This document shows, one piece after another, positions 35,928 through 50,187 of a stretch of DNA of 64,000 bases. Under the pieces are notes generated by a model, which was not told where the DNA came from, did not search any database, and saw nothing but the letters and a program-made list of their open reading frames with translations. Numbering within the stretch: the first letter of the stretch is position 1; every line of letters begins with the position of its first letter. The stretch spans positions 84,513,741-84,577,740 of the forward strand of contig CM041465.1 of NCBI GenBank assembly GCA_023213395.1, written 5' to 3'. The DNA is from Cycas panzhihuaensis. Lineage: Eukaryota; Cycadophyta. The translations under genes and the position numbers were made by a program.

Positions 35928-37209
35928 TATGTTCGTGATTGTGGGAAGCTGCCCAAAATAGAATTTTTTTTTTTCCCTATATGATTGAGTACTATCTCTA
36001 CCTAGGTAGAGATTGAGGAAAGACCTTCACTCAGTACTCTCTCTAAGAAGATTAAGGAATGGTAGCAGGATAGATTAGAGGTCATGAAGCGAAGGGGAAT
36101 TTCATCTGTCAGGTACTGCAAGTAATTTATTTCTTCTACATTCAATTCAATTTTTAAGCTTTCTTTTTCTACATTAGGTTATATTCCAAGGGTAGATAAC
36201 ATCGTTGGGCAGCTACTCTTTGTGTCCCCTCCCATCTCTCCCTTTTAGGTAGATAACACCGTTGGGTGGCTGCCCAAGTAGTTAGGTAGAGACTCTGTAC
36301 CGAGAGTCTTTAAAGATCATAGGGATCTATCATTTTGGCTAAGCGCATCGTGGCTTTTCTTCCCCTTGCATGAAGGACTGGAGATAACACTCCTGAACTA
36401 AGCCCTAGATAGAACCTAGCTACAGAAGTGTGCCTCCACGTACCTTCAAGTATATAGGAGGAGCCCTTTAGGATTCAAAAACCCTCCCTAGCGCAGGTAA
36501 ACTATCGGTCGTTGAAGTCTTGCAGTGCAGTGGTTAGCTATTAGCACCACAGAGTTACCTGCCTGAACTTCTGCATCAGAAGTTTATTGGCAGGCCTATA
36601 AGACCAAGCACACCTCATTCTGTAGTGGGTAGGATACATCTGATCATTCTCTACTTCTCCTGCCCCAATCTTAATTAAGATCACAAGCCACTGACTACCT
36701 AAATTTAAAACTTGTCAGAATAGTCAAGCCTCCAAAAAAAAAAGAAAAAAAAAGAGAGAGCAAAGAAGAAAAGAAAAAAAAAAAAAAAGTGAGCAAAGAA
36801 AAAAAGAAACTCCACTTAGCTCTTGCTCATAGTACAAAAATATTACCCTTAAAACTCATATACCTCAATTCGATGAGTATATTGTAAGGATCATTTTGCA
36901 CTAGGTTAGTCTATACCCCCAATTTTCACTCTTTTTGTACTTGGGTCATTGGTGGGCCCCACCACTCCAAATTCACCTTAAAACTCATACATCCCATTTT
37001 GATAAGTTTTTTGTGCTCTTTCTAGTGGACTAAATATCTTGCTTATGTAATTTTGGGGTCAATAGGCTATAGACACCCCACATTCCCTTATTCGCCCCTT
37101 CTTTCCCATATAGCAACTCCATATTCTTATATCCTATTCTTTCTTAATCTGTCCCACTTCGTTCTTTCCCTTCTTTCTACTTACTCCTACTTCTTTAATC
37201 CCTTTCTTC
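35928..37209 (+). other. Element D leader with A-rich low-complexity tract
   Basis: Untranslated leader. It has an A/G-rich simple tract at about 36734-36810, and a short internal repeat of the TAGATAACA-CGTTGGG type at about 36190 and 36250. No ORF is supported. Confidence 0.5.
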
Positions 37210-38270
37210 AACTCCAATGGCAATAAATTAAACAGAAAAAATTTTTGAGTTAACCAATGACTTGTCTAACTTAAAAACAGAGGTCAATGATAGACTCAGT
37301 AGCATGCCTACCAAATTTGACCTAGATGACACTAAGAAGGAGATTATCAATCTGCTTCAATAGTGGGTGCCACCTCAACCCCAAAGCATAGGAGCTTATA
37401 ACTCAATGGGTAACCAACCACCCTCTTCTCTAGGAAGCAATGCATATACAGGAGGTCCTCCACCAAGGCAGTCTTTTTTCCACCATAAGATCAACATTCC
37501 TACCTTTGATTCATACATGAATAGAGAGTGCACTCAAAGCTAGGTTAATAAGTTAGAATCCTACTTCACTCTCCACCCGATGTTAGAAGAGGAACAACTC
37601 TTATATGCTTCCATTCACTTAGATGGTCGAGCTCACCATTGGTTTAACTGGTGGAAGTAGGAATATCCCTCTCACCAAACTTAGTCCCACTTCACTAGTT
37701 GCTTCTTTGAACAATATGAAGATACATGGAGTTAATCTTTTTTCACACAACTCACCCAACTTAAGCATACATCAACTGTAGAAGCTTACACAGATGAATT
37801 TCAAGCTTTATATAATCGCATACCATAAAGCCAAAACTTGTATAAACAAACAGTGATTAATATTTATGTGGCAGGACTCTAAGACTGTATTTATATAAGA
37901 TTAAAGACAATGGCAATCTACTCCTTTAAGGAATATTTCAAGTGGGCTTGTGTAGTAGAAGCGGCGTTTACAGTAGACAAACCCTCAACTATTTGACGGG
38001 ATAACTCTTGGTCCTCATGCACTCAATAGGAAGACTTCCAGTGACCTCGACCTTAATTTGACGATGCCTCTCATCCTCAAGCTGACTTCACACATCCTCG
38101 GCTACAACAGCATGATTCTCGACAATCTATTGATCGCCAGAATGAGGATACATCCACCAAAAGAGTCCAAATTTCTCAAGCTAAAGCACAACGTCGACTC
38201 GAGGCTGGCCTTTGTATGCAGTGTATAGAAAAGTCAACTTCTGGGCATGGTTATTTTTGTAAAGCGTGAT
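37210..38270 (+). pseudogene. Gag of element D
   Basis: The gag domain reads INIPTFDSYMNREC, then YFTLHPMLEEEQLLYASIHL and DGRAHHWFNWWK, then TQLTQLKHTSTVEAYTDEFQ. A zinc-knuckle-like CMQCIEKSTSGHGYFC lies near 38215-38265. TAG, TAA and TGA stops interrupt a single reading frame at many points, consistent with CAG, CAA and CGA ancestors. It would package RNA in the particle. Confidence 0.8.
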
Positions 38271-38389
38271 GTATGGTTTTCTCCATTGACCCATCCCTCT
38301 CCCATGATGATCACTCTGACTCTGACTCCAACCAAGAGGTTGATGATGAAACCTATGATGATCCTACACCAGACCCCTAACCTGAAGTA

Positions 38390-38810
38390 TCTATATCCAT
38401 TGTCATCACCTCCTCCTGCCCTGAACCCCTAAGAGCTAGAGGCATTCTCCGCAAGACTCCAATATCTATCTTGATCAATGGTGGCACACCACTTAACTTC
38501 ATTGATATTTCAGTAGATATACAACTTAACCTATATATTATCCAAAAAATTGGCTTCACATGTCCTCTACTAGGGTACTAGAAACTCCATTGTGTAGGTG
38601 TTATTAAAAACCTCTAAGTCCAAATTGGCTCATACCTTCTAGTGTCAGACTTCTATGCCTTGTCAATAGGAGGATTTGATGCCATCTTAGGGATTCAATG
38701 GTTGTAAACACCAAGGACCTATAGCATGAACAACTTGCCTACAAATCCATTCATTACCTTCAAAGACCACATGGGGCAAAATCACAAAATTTATGGAATG
38801 CAATCCCCCC
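38390..38810 (+). pseudogene. Aspartic protease of element D
   Basis: The active-site block reads ISILINGGTPLNFIDISV (38461-38515), where chromoviruses normally have D-G-G/T-G-S; the catalytic Asp is Asn here, one G-to-A change. DAILGIQWL (38680-38707) follows, matching the LG-x-x-W-L motif. The protease is inactive as written. Confidence 0.75.
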
Positions 38811-39739
38811 CCTAACCAAGTAGTCTCTCCCAGATATATGAAATGCCATCTTCAATCTCACCTAGGGTATATAGTCCACCTTAATAATATTCAAATCAAA
38901 CCACAAATTCATCCACACATCTAGGATGTCATTACCCAATATGAATAAGTATTCACCCCCCTGCTTGCCACTACCCCTCCCGACCGTGGTTTCTATCATA
39001 TAATTGACCTCCAATCTAATCATGACCCCATCAGCCTCTGAACTTACCTTAACTCATACTTCCAAAAGAATGAAATCAAGAAACTTACAAATGAGCTCCT
39101 CAACATGGGCATAATCCAACCAAGTAAAAGCCCTTATGCAACCCCAATTGTCTTAGTTCGGAAGAAGGATGGATCATTTTGCCTCTGTGTTGACTATAGG
39201 GAATTAAATAAGATTACCATTAAAAATAAGTTTCCCACCTTTTGCATAGATAACATGCTAGATGAAATCCATGGCGCAACCATCTTTTCCAAGTTAGACC
39301 TCTAATCTGGTTACTACCAAATCCCAATTACCCCACAAGATTGTCATAAGATAACATTTTGCATACATCATGGCTATATTGAGTTTTGCACAATGCCCTT
39401 TGGCCTTTGCAATGCCCCGACAACCTGCCAAGCTCTCATGAATAAAATCTTTGGGCCCTACCTTTGAAAGTTTGTCATAGTTTTCTTTGATGACATTCTT
39501 ATTTATAGTGCTTGCCTAGATCTCCATATCCAACACTTAGAAATTATTCTCTAAATATTGCAAAACCACCAACTCTATGAAAAACTATCTAAGTGTGAGT
39601 TTGGACAATCAGAACTCAAATATTTAGGTCACATCATATCATCAGAAGGGGTACGTGTAGACCCTAATAAAATATCGGTCATCACAACATGGCCAACACC
39701 TACCACTCTTACCCAACTATGAGTATTTCTTAGGCTCAC
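38811..39739 (+). pseudogene. Reverse transcriptase of element D
   Basis: Blocks in order: MGIIQPSKSPYATPIVLVRK (39105), CLCVDYRELNKITIKNKFP, IFSKLDL, IEFCTMPFGLCNAPTTCQAL, and FFDDILIYS (39485-39512) with the catalytic Asp pair kept, then LGHIISSEGVRVDPNKI. Stops at 39303 and a few later sites look like CAA or CGA turned to TAA or TGA. The region before 39040 is the protease-RT connection (PATTPPDRGFYH-type, decayed). Confidence 0.85.
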
Positions 39740-40255
39740 AGGGTTTTATCGATGTTTTGTGTGTAACTATGCTACTCGTGCCACCCCATTAACCAACCTC
39801 CTTTATAAAGAGGCTTTTCAATGGTCTCCTAAAGCAGATGCTACCTTTTCCCACCTCAAGGTCATAATGACCTTCACTCTGGTCCTCATCACTCCTAATT
39901 TTGACCAACCCTTCCAACTTGAATGTGATGCTTCAGGATTTGGTTTAGGCGCAATCCTAATACAAGACCCTCATCCCATTGCATTTCAAATCCAAAAATT
40001 AAAAGATCTTGAGATTCATCTCTTTACATATCAAAAAGAAATGAAGGCTATTCTCCATGCTATTGATAAATGGTAGCAATATCTCTTAGGCCCTAAGTTC
40101 ACTATTCTCACAGATCATCATAGCCTCCATAATTTATTGACTCAGCCAGTCTTATTTGAAGAATAAGCTAAGTGGGTTAATCAATTACAAGTCTTTAATT
40201 TATCAATAGCTTATAAAAAAGGCAAAGACAATACAGTGGTAGATGCCCTTTCATG
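39740..40255 (+). pseudogene. RNase H of element D
   Basis: Reads PLTNLLYKEAFQWSPKADAT, LECDASGFGLGAILIQDPHP with the catalytic Asp, YQKEMKAILHAIDKW with the Glu, and LTDHHSLHNLL with the second Asp. It ends KKGKDNTVVDALSCL. Only two or three stops interrupt it. Confidence 0.85.
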
Positions 40256-41747
40256 TCTCCATCCTGACGACAATATTCATAACCTAAGCCTCCATGCCAT
40301 CAGCAACCCCCAACCACTTTGGCTTGATGAACTATGTGTTGAAAATCAAGCCCAGCCAGACTATCCTAATTGGAGGGAAAAAGTTCTCGCCTATAAAGGT
40401 TGGTCAACCTTTAACAATCACCTCCTCTACCATAATCATATCTTTGTCCATCCCTCCTCCTCATTCATCTCTAAAATCCTAACAGAATACCACTCGTCCC
40501 TCCTCGGTGGCCACTCTAGCTTCGATAAGACTTATCGACATATTTGCGTAGATTTCTTTTGGCCCCACATGAAGACCACCATATTCACCTTCATATTAGA
40601 ATGTGACACTTGTTAATAAAATAAAGTAGAGACCAAACCTCTCCCTGGCCTTCTATAATCATTAAATATTCCATAAAGTAAGTGGTAAGATATTACCATG
40701 GACTTCATCATGGGCCTACCTCCATTTGTCAGGTTTGACTCCATTTGGGTAATTATTGATCAATTAACCAAGTACTCACACTTTCTCCCAGTGCACACCT
40801 CATATTCATTCTCGCTGACTTATATGTCCAATTCATATTTCACCTCCATGGCTTCCCATCATCTATCGTTTGTGACTGAGACCCTAAATTTACTAGCTCC
40901 TTTGGTAAGAACTCTTTAAGGTTGTTGGAACCTCATTTAACATGAGCTATGCCTACCACTCACAAACAGATGGCCAATCTGAGGTTCTAAATAAAACTTT
41001 AGAAACTTATCTACATTGCTTTGTCTCAGAATACCAAGCTAAGTGGACCTCATAGCTTACCCTAGCCGAGTATTGGTATAACTCCTCCCATCATTCTTCC
41101 ATTGGTATGTCCACCTTTTTGGCTCTTTATGTCTACCACCCACCTTCCCACCATACCCTAGCCACAAACTTTAGAACAACTTTTATGCAATAAAAGCTTT
41201 AAGAAATTGATCAAATCTCACATGCCCTTCAACAAAATTTAGCCACTGCCCAAAATCGAATGAAGCAACTTGCAGATCACCACCGATCTGATCGATCATT
41301 TGATATTGGAGATCTTGTATACCTTCACCTCCAACCTTATAAGCAACAATCACTCAAGTCACATCAAGGGCATAAACTAAGCCCTCGCTACTATGTTCTT
41401 TCTAAGATCCTGCACAAAATTAGCAAAGTTGCTTATGCCCTTGAACTTCCCCCAAATACTAATATCCATAATGTCTTCCATGTGTCCTACCTAAAAAAAT
41501 ACCTTGGAGCTAAAGTTACACCCCACACAACCCTACCCATTCTCTCTAAAGAGCAAACTCTTACAATTCCTCCTAATAAAATCCTTACTAGTTGCTAGCA
41601 CCACCTCTGAAATCACACTATTTCTGAACACTTAGTATAGTGGGTCAGTTGCGATGCAGATGAAGCTACTTGGGAGTTGGACGAGTTCATCCAGCAACAT
41701 CCTCATCTCCAACACTATGAGGACACAACGTCTCAGAGGGGGGGACT
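40256..41747 (+). pseudogene. Integrase and chromodomain-like tail of element D
   Basis: The zinc-binding region is YHSSLLGGHSSFDKTYRHIC then FILECDTC. The core shows TMDFIMGLPPFVRFDSIWVI and DQLTKYSHFLP; the later core is frameshifted (about 40850-41200). The C-terminal domain reads DIGDLVYLHLQPYKQQSL, LSPRYYVLSKILHKISKVAY and IHNVFHVSYLKKYL. A chromodomain-like HLVQWVSCDADEATWELDEF (one stop, TAG, where Q is expected) follows. This tail supports assignment to chromoviruses, whose chromodomain is thought to guide insertion into heterochromatin. A G-rich polypurine tract (AGAGGGGGGGAC) precedes the LTR. Confidence 0.85.
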
Positions 41748-42088
41748 TGTAACATAACCCCACCTTTTCTTAACAAGCGGGAACCACTAACAAGGAAGGA
41801 TTAAGGGGTTTAGTAAGTTATGTGTATGGACCGCTAAGCCATCCAATAAGATGTAAGGCTGTTAGGGCCACCAATAGAATCATTAAGGATGAAGACCCTT
41901 ACTTATATATTTAAAGGGTTAAATCACTTGTAATGTTATTGAGTACAGTATCTTGAAAGGAGAAAGTACTTCAGTACTTATTTTGGTGATTCATTTTCTA
42001 TGATCTACTTGCGCACTTGTGTTATTTGGCTTCATTTTCTGCTAATTATCACTCCTACAAGCCCATATTTCTGAGAAGGAATAGTCCA
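41748..42088 (+). repeat. Element D 3' LTR
   Basis: Same length and ends as the 5' LTR (TGTAACATAACCCC to AGTCCA). It is followed by CTCTT, the right copy of the target duplication. Confidence 0.9.
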
Positions 42089-42681
42089 CTCTTATACTAC
42101 TTGTAATGAACTATCATATCAAAACCTTAAGGTGTTAGTAGAGAGGGGTCCCCACCATGTCAACCATTACCTCCCTTTGAGTTACAAGTGGTATCATAGC
42201 TAAGATACAGGTTTGAATCCTATGGGAGTAACACCACTTATAGGGATGGTAGGATTATGCACCAAATATCATTAATGTGTAAAACACTATCGTAATTGAG
42301 GCTTGTGAGGCATATGAATGTTAATGAAAGTGGGGCTAGGTAGGGCTAACCCATTCAACCTAAGGAGGCAAGGGTCTACTTGGTGGGAGGCCCTCTCCAC
42401 TAACACCTCAAGGTTTTGGTATGACAGTTTGTTACAAGTGGTATCAGAACCAAGAACTAGGTTCAAAATTCATGGGGATAATGTTGGTTATAGGGTTGGT
42501 GGGGTGACATACCAAATGGAATTGATGCATAAAATATTATCATAGCTGGGGCTATGGGGCATATGAATGTTGGTAAAAATGGCGCTAGGTAGGGCTAGCC
42601 TATTCAACCTAGGGGGGACGTAATAGTCTAGTTAATGGGGGGTACTTTCCACTAACACCTTAAGGTTTTGATGTGACAATT
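42089..42681 (+). repeat. ~241-bp PBS-like repeats, inverted then two direct units
   Basis: 42089-42187 is the continuation of the inverted copy at 35341-35572. At 42188 orientation flips, and two direct units follow, starting TTACAAGTGGTATCAT (42188) and TTACAAGTGGTATCAG (about 42430). Each has TGGTATCA, like an initiator tRNA-Met primer site, then a GGTTTGAATCC or GGTTCAAAATTC block that also resembles a Pol III B box. They may be terminal-repeat mini-retrotransposons or a tRNA-related SINE; I cannot decide between these. Confidence 0.7.
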
Positions 42682-43027
42682 TGTTACACGCTTAGAATAG
42701 ACTTTGCTCTAACTATTGCCAATCCTCTAATGAAAGTTGAATTCTTCTCAAAAAAATTACATAAGCATAAGATCACTTTACATTGTATTTAAGGGGAAAC
42801 CTCTAATATATAATATCTTAAAGCTTAAATATATCCTTTACAAAAGTGGAGAGTACATATATATAAGGCTACCAAGGCCACTCATCCCTCTTGACTAATA
42901 CATGTGGGACAATTATAATAAGAGACTAGCAAAAATAAAGAAAGAGAAAAAGAAGAAGAAGAAGAAGATACATCAAAGAGAGAGAGGAGGAAGGTATATG
43001 TATTGAAAGGGGGTTGGGTACATAACA
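42682..43027 (-). repeat. Element E 3' LTR
   Basis: On the minus strand, polypurine AAGGGGGGAAGGAT precedes TGTTATGTACCC at 43027. The far end is placed at a TGTTACA on the plus strand (42682), giving about 346 bp; this end is uncertain because the adjoining repeat also ends in TTGTTACA. A (GAA)n run lies at about 42949-42970. Confidence 0.6.
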
Positions 43028-43586
43028 ATCCTTCCCCCCTTAAAAATCTTTGACCTCAAAGCTTAAGTAAGTTTGGATATTCTTAAATAATCTACTTATC
43101 ATCCCATATTGAATCTTCCCACAGTAGCTACTTCTATTTGATGAGGTACTCCTAGATATATTAGGAATGTAAATTTCACATCCTTATCTTAAGGATTTAT
43201 TCTATCAAATGGAGTTTTCTTTCATCATCCAAAAGTGGGAGTTTATTATGTACCTACGCTTGTTAGCTAATGACCATTTTTAAATATGATACATGAAAGA
43301 CATTATAGAGCTTAGATATTGTTGGCAACTCTAAGGCATAAGCTACCTCACCCACATGCTTGAGGACCTGATATGGCCTATAAAATCTTAGCACAATCTT
43401 ATGTTTGGTATCTCCTTTAAGTGATGTTTGCTTGTAAGGTTGTAGATAGAGATAGACTCAATATCCCAGTTGTAACTCCTACTCACTTTATTTTTTGTAT
43501 GCTTGCTACTTCATCCTATTTTGAGCCAAGTTAAGATTATCTTTTGGTATCCAAAACACATCAACTTGTTATTGTAGATGCTTCTC
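43028..43586 (-). pseudogene. Integrase C-terminal domain of element E
   Basis: The minus strand reads NRMK, VYLYLQPYKQTSLKGDTKHK, FYRPYQVLKHVGEVAYALEL and KLYNVFHVSYLKMV, then a chromodomain-like YLIKWKQLLWEDSIWDDK-type stretch with stops, ending next to the polypurine tract. It closely parallels element D's tail. It is interrupted at 43586 by element F. Confidence 0.75.
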
Positions 43587-46036
<2,450 letters not shown>

Positions 46037-46042
46037 TCTTTC

Positions 46043-46060
46043 TAGTAACCATACTAGGGA
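46043..46060 (+). promoter_or_regulatory. Primer-binding site of element F
   Basis: TAGTAACCATACTAGGGA is the A-type site with two further G-to-A changes. It supports placing F with the Tat elements A and B. Confidence 0.6.
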
Positions 46061-46429
46061 TTACCATTTGTTTTCTTATTTAAAGTGATGGAAATTACAC
46101 CCTATTATCAACTTAGAAAGATGTTGAGACTATCCTCTTCTCATACTAGCACATCAATTATAGATAACCTTATCTATTAGAAGAGCCCTTTTCCACATGA
46201 GGTTTTCTTCTATATCATTTCCTCTTATATTTTTATGTTACTTATATTTAGGGGGATACCAAGATAAGATCTTTTAAGGCACATTGAGAAATTTGCTTTT
46301 ACATGTGCTTATTATATACCTAATAACCTTTTATTGATGAGACTTTTCTCAAGGACATTGTAAGGTAGTGCACTCATCTAGTTTTGCTAGTTACCTATAA
46401 ATTTAATTTTCTTATTTTAGCAATTGATG

Positions 46430-47070
46430 GATATCTTTACAAGTGAATTTAATATCACTTGTCCTTTTTTAGTAGAAGAAAAAGCCCTTTTTATGATTAG
46501 ACCAATGGATAATAAATCTATAAAAGATTTTGAGAAACGTTACTTGGATTTTGATGTACTATGTCATCCTTAAAATTTTGAAGACTTACTTGAACAAATC
46601 TATCAATATATTATACGATGAACCCATCAATGTATAATTTTACCTTCACTAGTTTCTTACTAAGTAGAGCCTCCCAACACTAGTCTTAAAATGATTAGTA
46701 CAATCATACACTCAAGCCCAATTCCATCAAAAGTATGTGAAGCTATTTTGTGTCCTATAGAGGTAGTTGCCTAATCAATATCTTCCACCACTCCCTTCAT
46801 ATCACAAGAGGATGAAGAGCCATTGATTACAACTAGTTTTGTTGGTAACTTCCCTATCAATGACACTATACATTCTTTTATATCTCTCTGTGAGTTAGGT
46901 AATGAGTCATTTTTGAATGGATCTTTCCCTAAAATTGATTCTCATCTAGAGGATAAGGGATCTTATTCCTTTCATAGTAGTGAGGTCCTAGGACCCCCTA
47001 TTGACTTATGTTCCATCCTTAATATAGAGCTACCTGTTAAGAATTTCTATCATTCTTTGAGCTAGCTCAA
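46430..47070 (+). pseudogene. Possible Gag remnant of element F
   Basis: One frame reads DIFTSEFNITCPFLVEEKAL, then IRPMDNKSIKDFEKRYLDFD and FEDLLEQIYQYI. It resembles the part of plant gag domains with a short K-x-x-x-D-F repeat followed by an aromatic-rich helix. TAA and TAG stops then interrupt, and an open 80-codon piece (46823-47065) follows in the same frame, with no recognisable motif. The Gag call rests on position and weak likeness only. Confidence 0.4.
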
Positions 47071-49172
47071 TGAGCTTTCTCATGAGCATGATCTTAACAC
47101 TTACCTTAATGAGGTTCTTAAACTCTGTATTGAGTGTCCCACTAGTTCCAACTTGCAAATACCTCTAAGGTCATACTTTGATGACCTTAGCTTATTGAAT
47201 TAGAAGAGTTGTTCTTTAGAAAGTACTATACCTAAGTCATTTGAGAAAGAGATTCAACCTAAAGATGATGAGATTAATTTATCTGTTTCTATTATTGATC
47301 CATCTACCCCACGTGTCCTTAGGGGTTATACTTCATTCACCGAGTCTTTCCCTCATCTTGGTTAGAGTTGATATCTATTATATCTATGCTTATTTTACTT
47401 ATTTCACAATAAGCACTAGATATAATTCCATGAGTGTTTGCATTACCTTGCATCATACACCCACTAAAACGTTTACTAGATATCCCTTTAATTCACCCTA
47501 ATAATTATCATAAGTTGATTCTATATAGCCCACCTCTAGCTCAAATATTTTCTATAACATGCTTATGGGACTAGAACCATTTTTAATTAGGTCATCTCCC
47601 CTTTTTCTTTAAAGCTTGACATCCTTATTAGCCTTAAGGAATTCATCCTCATTAAGTCAATTACTTTTTCCTTTTCAAGAAAAGGAAATTGATATCACTA
47701 AGAAGGTCTTCTTTTATTAGTTCAAGGCCATATAGTAGACCAAGATCTTTATTAGACTTTACCCCTAAGGAGAATAGTCTGTCTAAGGATTTCTTCAAGG
47801 AATTACTTTTTGCTTTCACTCATGATAATGATAACATTGGATCATTGCATTATGTTGTAGCCCTCTCTACTATTCTAAATCACCCACTTTGATTGCTCTT
47901 TCCTTTATACTTTGATAATCAATTTTATCACCTGCACATCAAGATTTGAGATGACCTCTTTTCTTGAAGGTTTTTTTGATCAAGATAGAGCTCTTAGTTA
48001 TTCAGATGACCTTTGTCCCATCAAGAGTCTAACCAATACTTGACTCTACAATGAGTATAAACTATGAATCTAAGAAATTTATCTACTAAAGAGTATACAC
48101 TATAGTAAGTATACTTCTATCTCTACAATGAGGATAAACAATAGCTCTAAAATTTCTTTTCTTATCTAATGAGATAAAACTATGGCCAATTCCTTTCTTT
48201 AGTGTTTTTTTACCTTCTCTTGAGTTGCTCTTACTTTTATCAAAGTTTTTACTCGTGATCATATAAGCCTTTTACTCCTTCTAGAATTTACATTGATTAT
48301 GAGTGCTCTTTTTTGAGGTTTTGGTCTTCTTCTCTTTTGAGCTCTATGCTTAAGAGAGAATTTGGGCCCCTAGACTTGTCATTTATTTTTATACTTAAAA
48401 AGAGAGATTCATTTGTCAGCTTTAAACACTTTATCATCTATCTAGATTATACTTTTACTTGCCAGTCCTTCATCTTGAGGATTCCTTCTTGGTCATATAT
48501 CACTTACTATTTTATTTTTATTGCTTTATGATCCTTGGATCTCTCTATCTATATTTTGAAGTGAGTACTCATTTAGTCACCTTTCTTTTATGTTTGGAAA
48601 CACCATGATTTTGAGTTCCTTTCTTTTTTACAGTTTAATCCATAAGGAGATTGGTCTCTTTCATCTTGGACTCCATTGAAAAGGATAAATTATTATTATA
48701 TTTAGTAAAAAACTTCATAATTGAATGATTATGATTCTATTCTTGTAAAAAAAAATGAAAGGTGGGAATTTTTAAAAAAATTAAAATCAACCCAAAAAAA
48801 GAGTAAAAAAAAAAAAATGTAAAAGAAATAAAGAAAACTAAAAAAATAAAATAAATTGTTATCATCCTCTTATAATTCAAGACAAGTCACGTGATGGCTT
48901 CACCTCTACCTATTCTTATAGTAGGTCAGGTTTATTTGGATGAGTCATTTAGGATTTTCAAGTCTAGTTGCTTAGGTCCACATTAGCCTCAGTTATGACT
49001 GAACCTTGCTTGACACCTTTTATTCTTATTGATCATAGCCATCTTAATTATGATTTCTCTTTTTCCTTAATATATTCAGAACTAATCTCATTTACTAGCA
49101 TATCCTTATTGATTGATTCCTAGATCCTCCTTTATTAATCATACCGTCTCTAAATACTAATTCTATCTTCCC
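47071..49172 (+). other. Element F internal AT-rich region without recognised genes
   Basis: Short open pieces at 47241, 47689 and 48313 show no recognisable domain. An A-rich tract lies at about 48748-48860. A motif of the type CTACAATGAGTATAAACTATGA recurs loosely between 48040 and 48180 and may belong to the degenerate repeats found later in the element. Confidence 0.4.
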
Positions 49173-49580
49173 ATGGCATTGAATATATTAACTAATGGAG
49201 GTAGTAGAGGTAATCCAGGACCATCTGCTATTGCTTGGGTGATCTATGACCAAGTGAGAAATCCTCTCCTCTCTATTGGCCTATTTGTACCTAGGGTAAC
49301 TATTAATGAAGCTAAATATTTTGCCATCATTGGAGACTTATTTTATATCTCTCAGTCTCATCTTAGACCCATCATCATATATTCTAATTCTTAGATTATA
49401 GTTTACTAGCTACTTGGGATATATCATGTGCACTCTTCATGACTTTTTCTCCTTCACCATCAGGGTTTATCATTGTAGTCATTATTCTCTTTAGTTATTA
49501 TCCAGTATGGTCCTCAAACTTTTAATATTGAAGTTGACACTCCTGTCTCTTCTATCTTAGATGATTATTTTAATTGACTT
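49173..49580 (+). pseudogene. Archaeal-type RNase H (aRH) of element F
   Basis: Starts MALNILTNGGSRGNPGPS, then TINEAKYFAIIGDLFY, then IIIYSNS and a TAG, with a C-terminal FNIEVDTPVSSILDDYF. Compared with A, all three catalytic positions are changed (D to N, E to K, D to N), each by one G-to-A step, so it is inactive. The frame is otherwise intact up to the TAG at 49393-49395. Confidence 0.8.
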
Positions 49581-49699
49581 TCATCTTTTTGCTGAGGGCA
49601 CCTCACTCTAAAATGAGTATCAACTACTAATCTATAAAGAGTATAAACTATTGGTTATCCATTAGGTTCAATTATTGACCTTAATATCCTTGTCTTCTA

Positions 49700-50060
49700 T
49701 GGATCTTTTTAGAGACCTGAATGTTATATCTCCTATTTATTTTCCTTTAGATTAACTCTTACCTTAGTCTCCAAAATGCTCCGAATCCCTTTTACCTATT
49801 AATAAGCTTAAATTATAATAGGGAATGCTCTGAGTCCCTTCTACTATTAAAGAGCCTAAATTATAATAGGAAACCCTCTAAAAGATTATTATTGATGATG
49901 TCAAACTATGATGATTAAGCTCTGAAGTCCTTCACCCCATTAATGATTTTAAACTATGACAAAAAGCTTTAAAAATTCACCTACTAATGAGTCAAACTAT
50001 AGTAGTCTTAAGGCTCTGAAAGGTTACTTATTAACGAGCCCAAAAATTATGGCAGTCCAT
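49700..50060 (+). repeat. Degenerate ~47-50-bp tandem repeats
   Basis: Units start CTC(T/C)GAAT/GAGTCC, then an ATTAATGAG-like block and AAACTATGA or AAATTATAATAGG. About six divergent copies lie between aRH and the 3' LTR. Confidence 0.6.
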
Positions 50061-50187
50061 CCTTTGTGCTTCAGCAAAAGGACTTTCATTTGAAGTGTGG
50101 TTAATAAGAGATAAACTATGACTAGTTGGATCTTTAAGTCCCATCTAGTTTGTGGGCATTTGGTATTGATCTTTTGTTTAATAAATA

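Larger units (their letters stand above)
35573..42088 (+). mobile_element. Element D: complete Ty3/gypsy chromovirus
   Basis: Two LTRs of equal length (341 bp; 35573-35913 and 41748-42088) flank primer site, gag, PR, RT, RH, INT and a chromodomain-like tail on the plus strand. The flanks ATCTT and CTCTT form a 5-bp target duplication with one mismatch. Removing the element with one duplicate restores a continuous repeat unit, so the insertion is well defined. The coding region has many stops of the C-to-T type but few frameshifts, so it is old and defective. Confidence 0.9.

Noticed and set aside
42430-42681. CRISPR-like or satellite array
   Set aside because: There are only a few diverged units, in both orientations, with no spacers; retroelement remnants explain them better.
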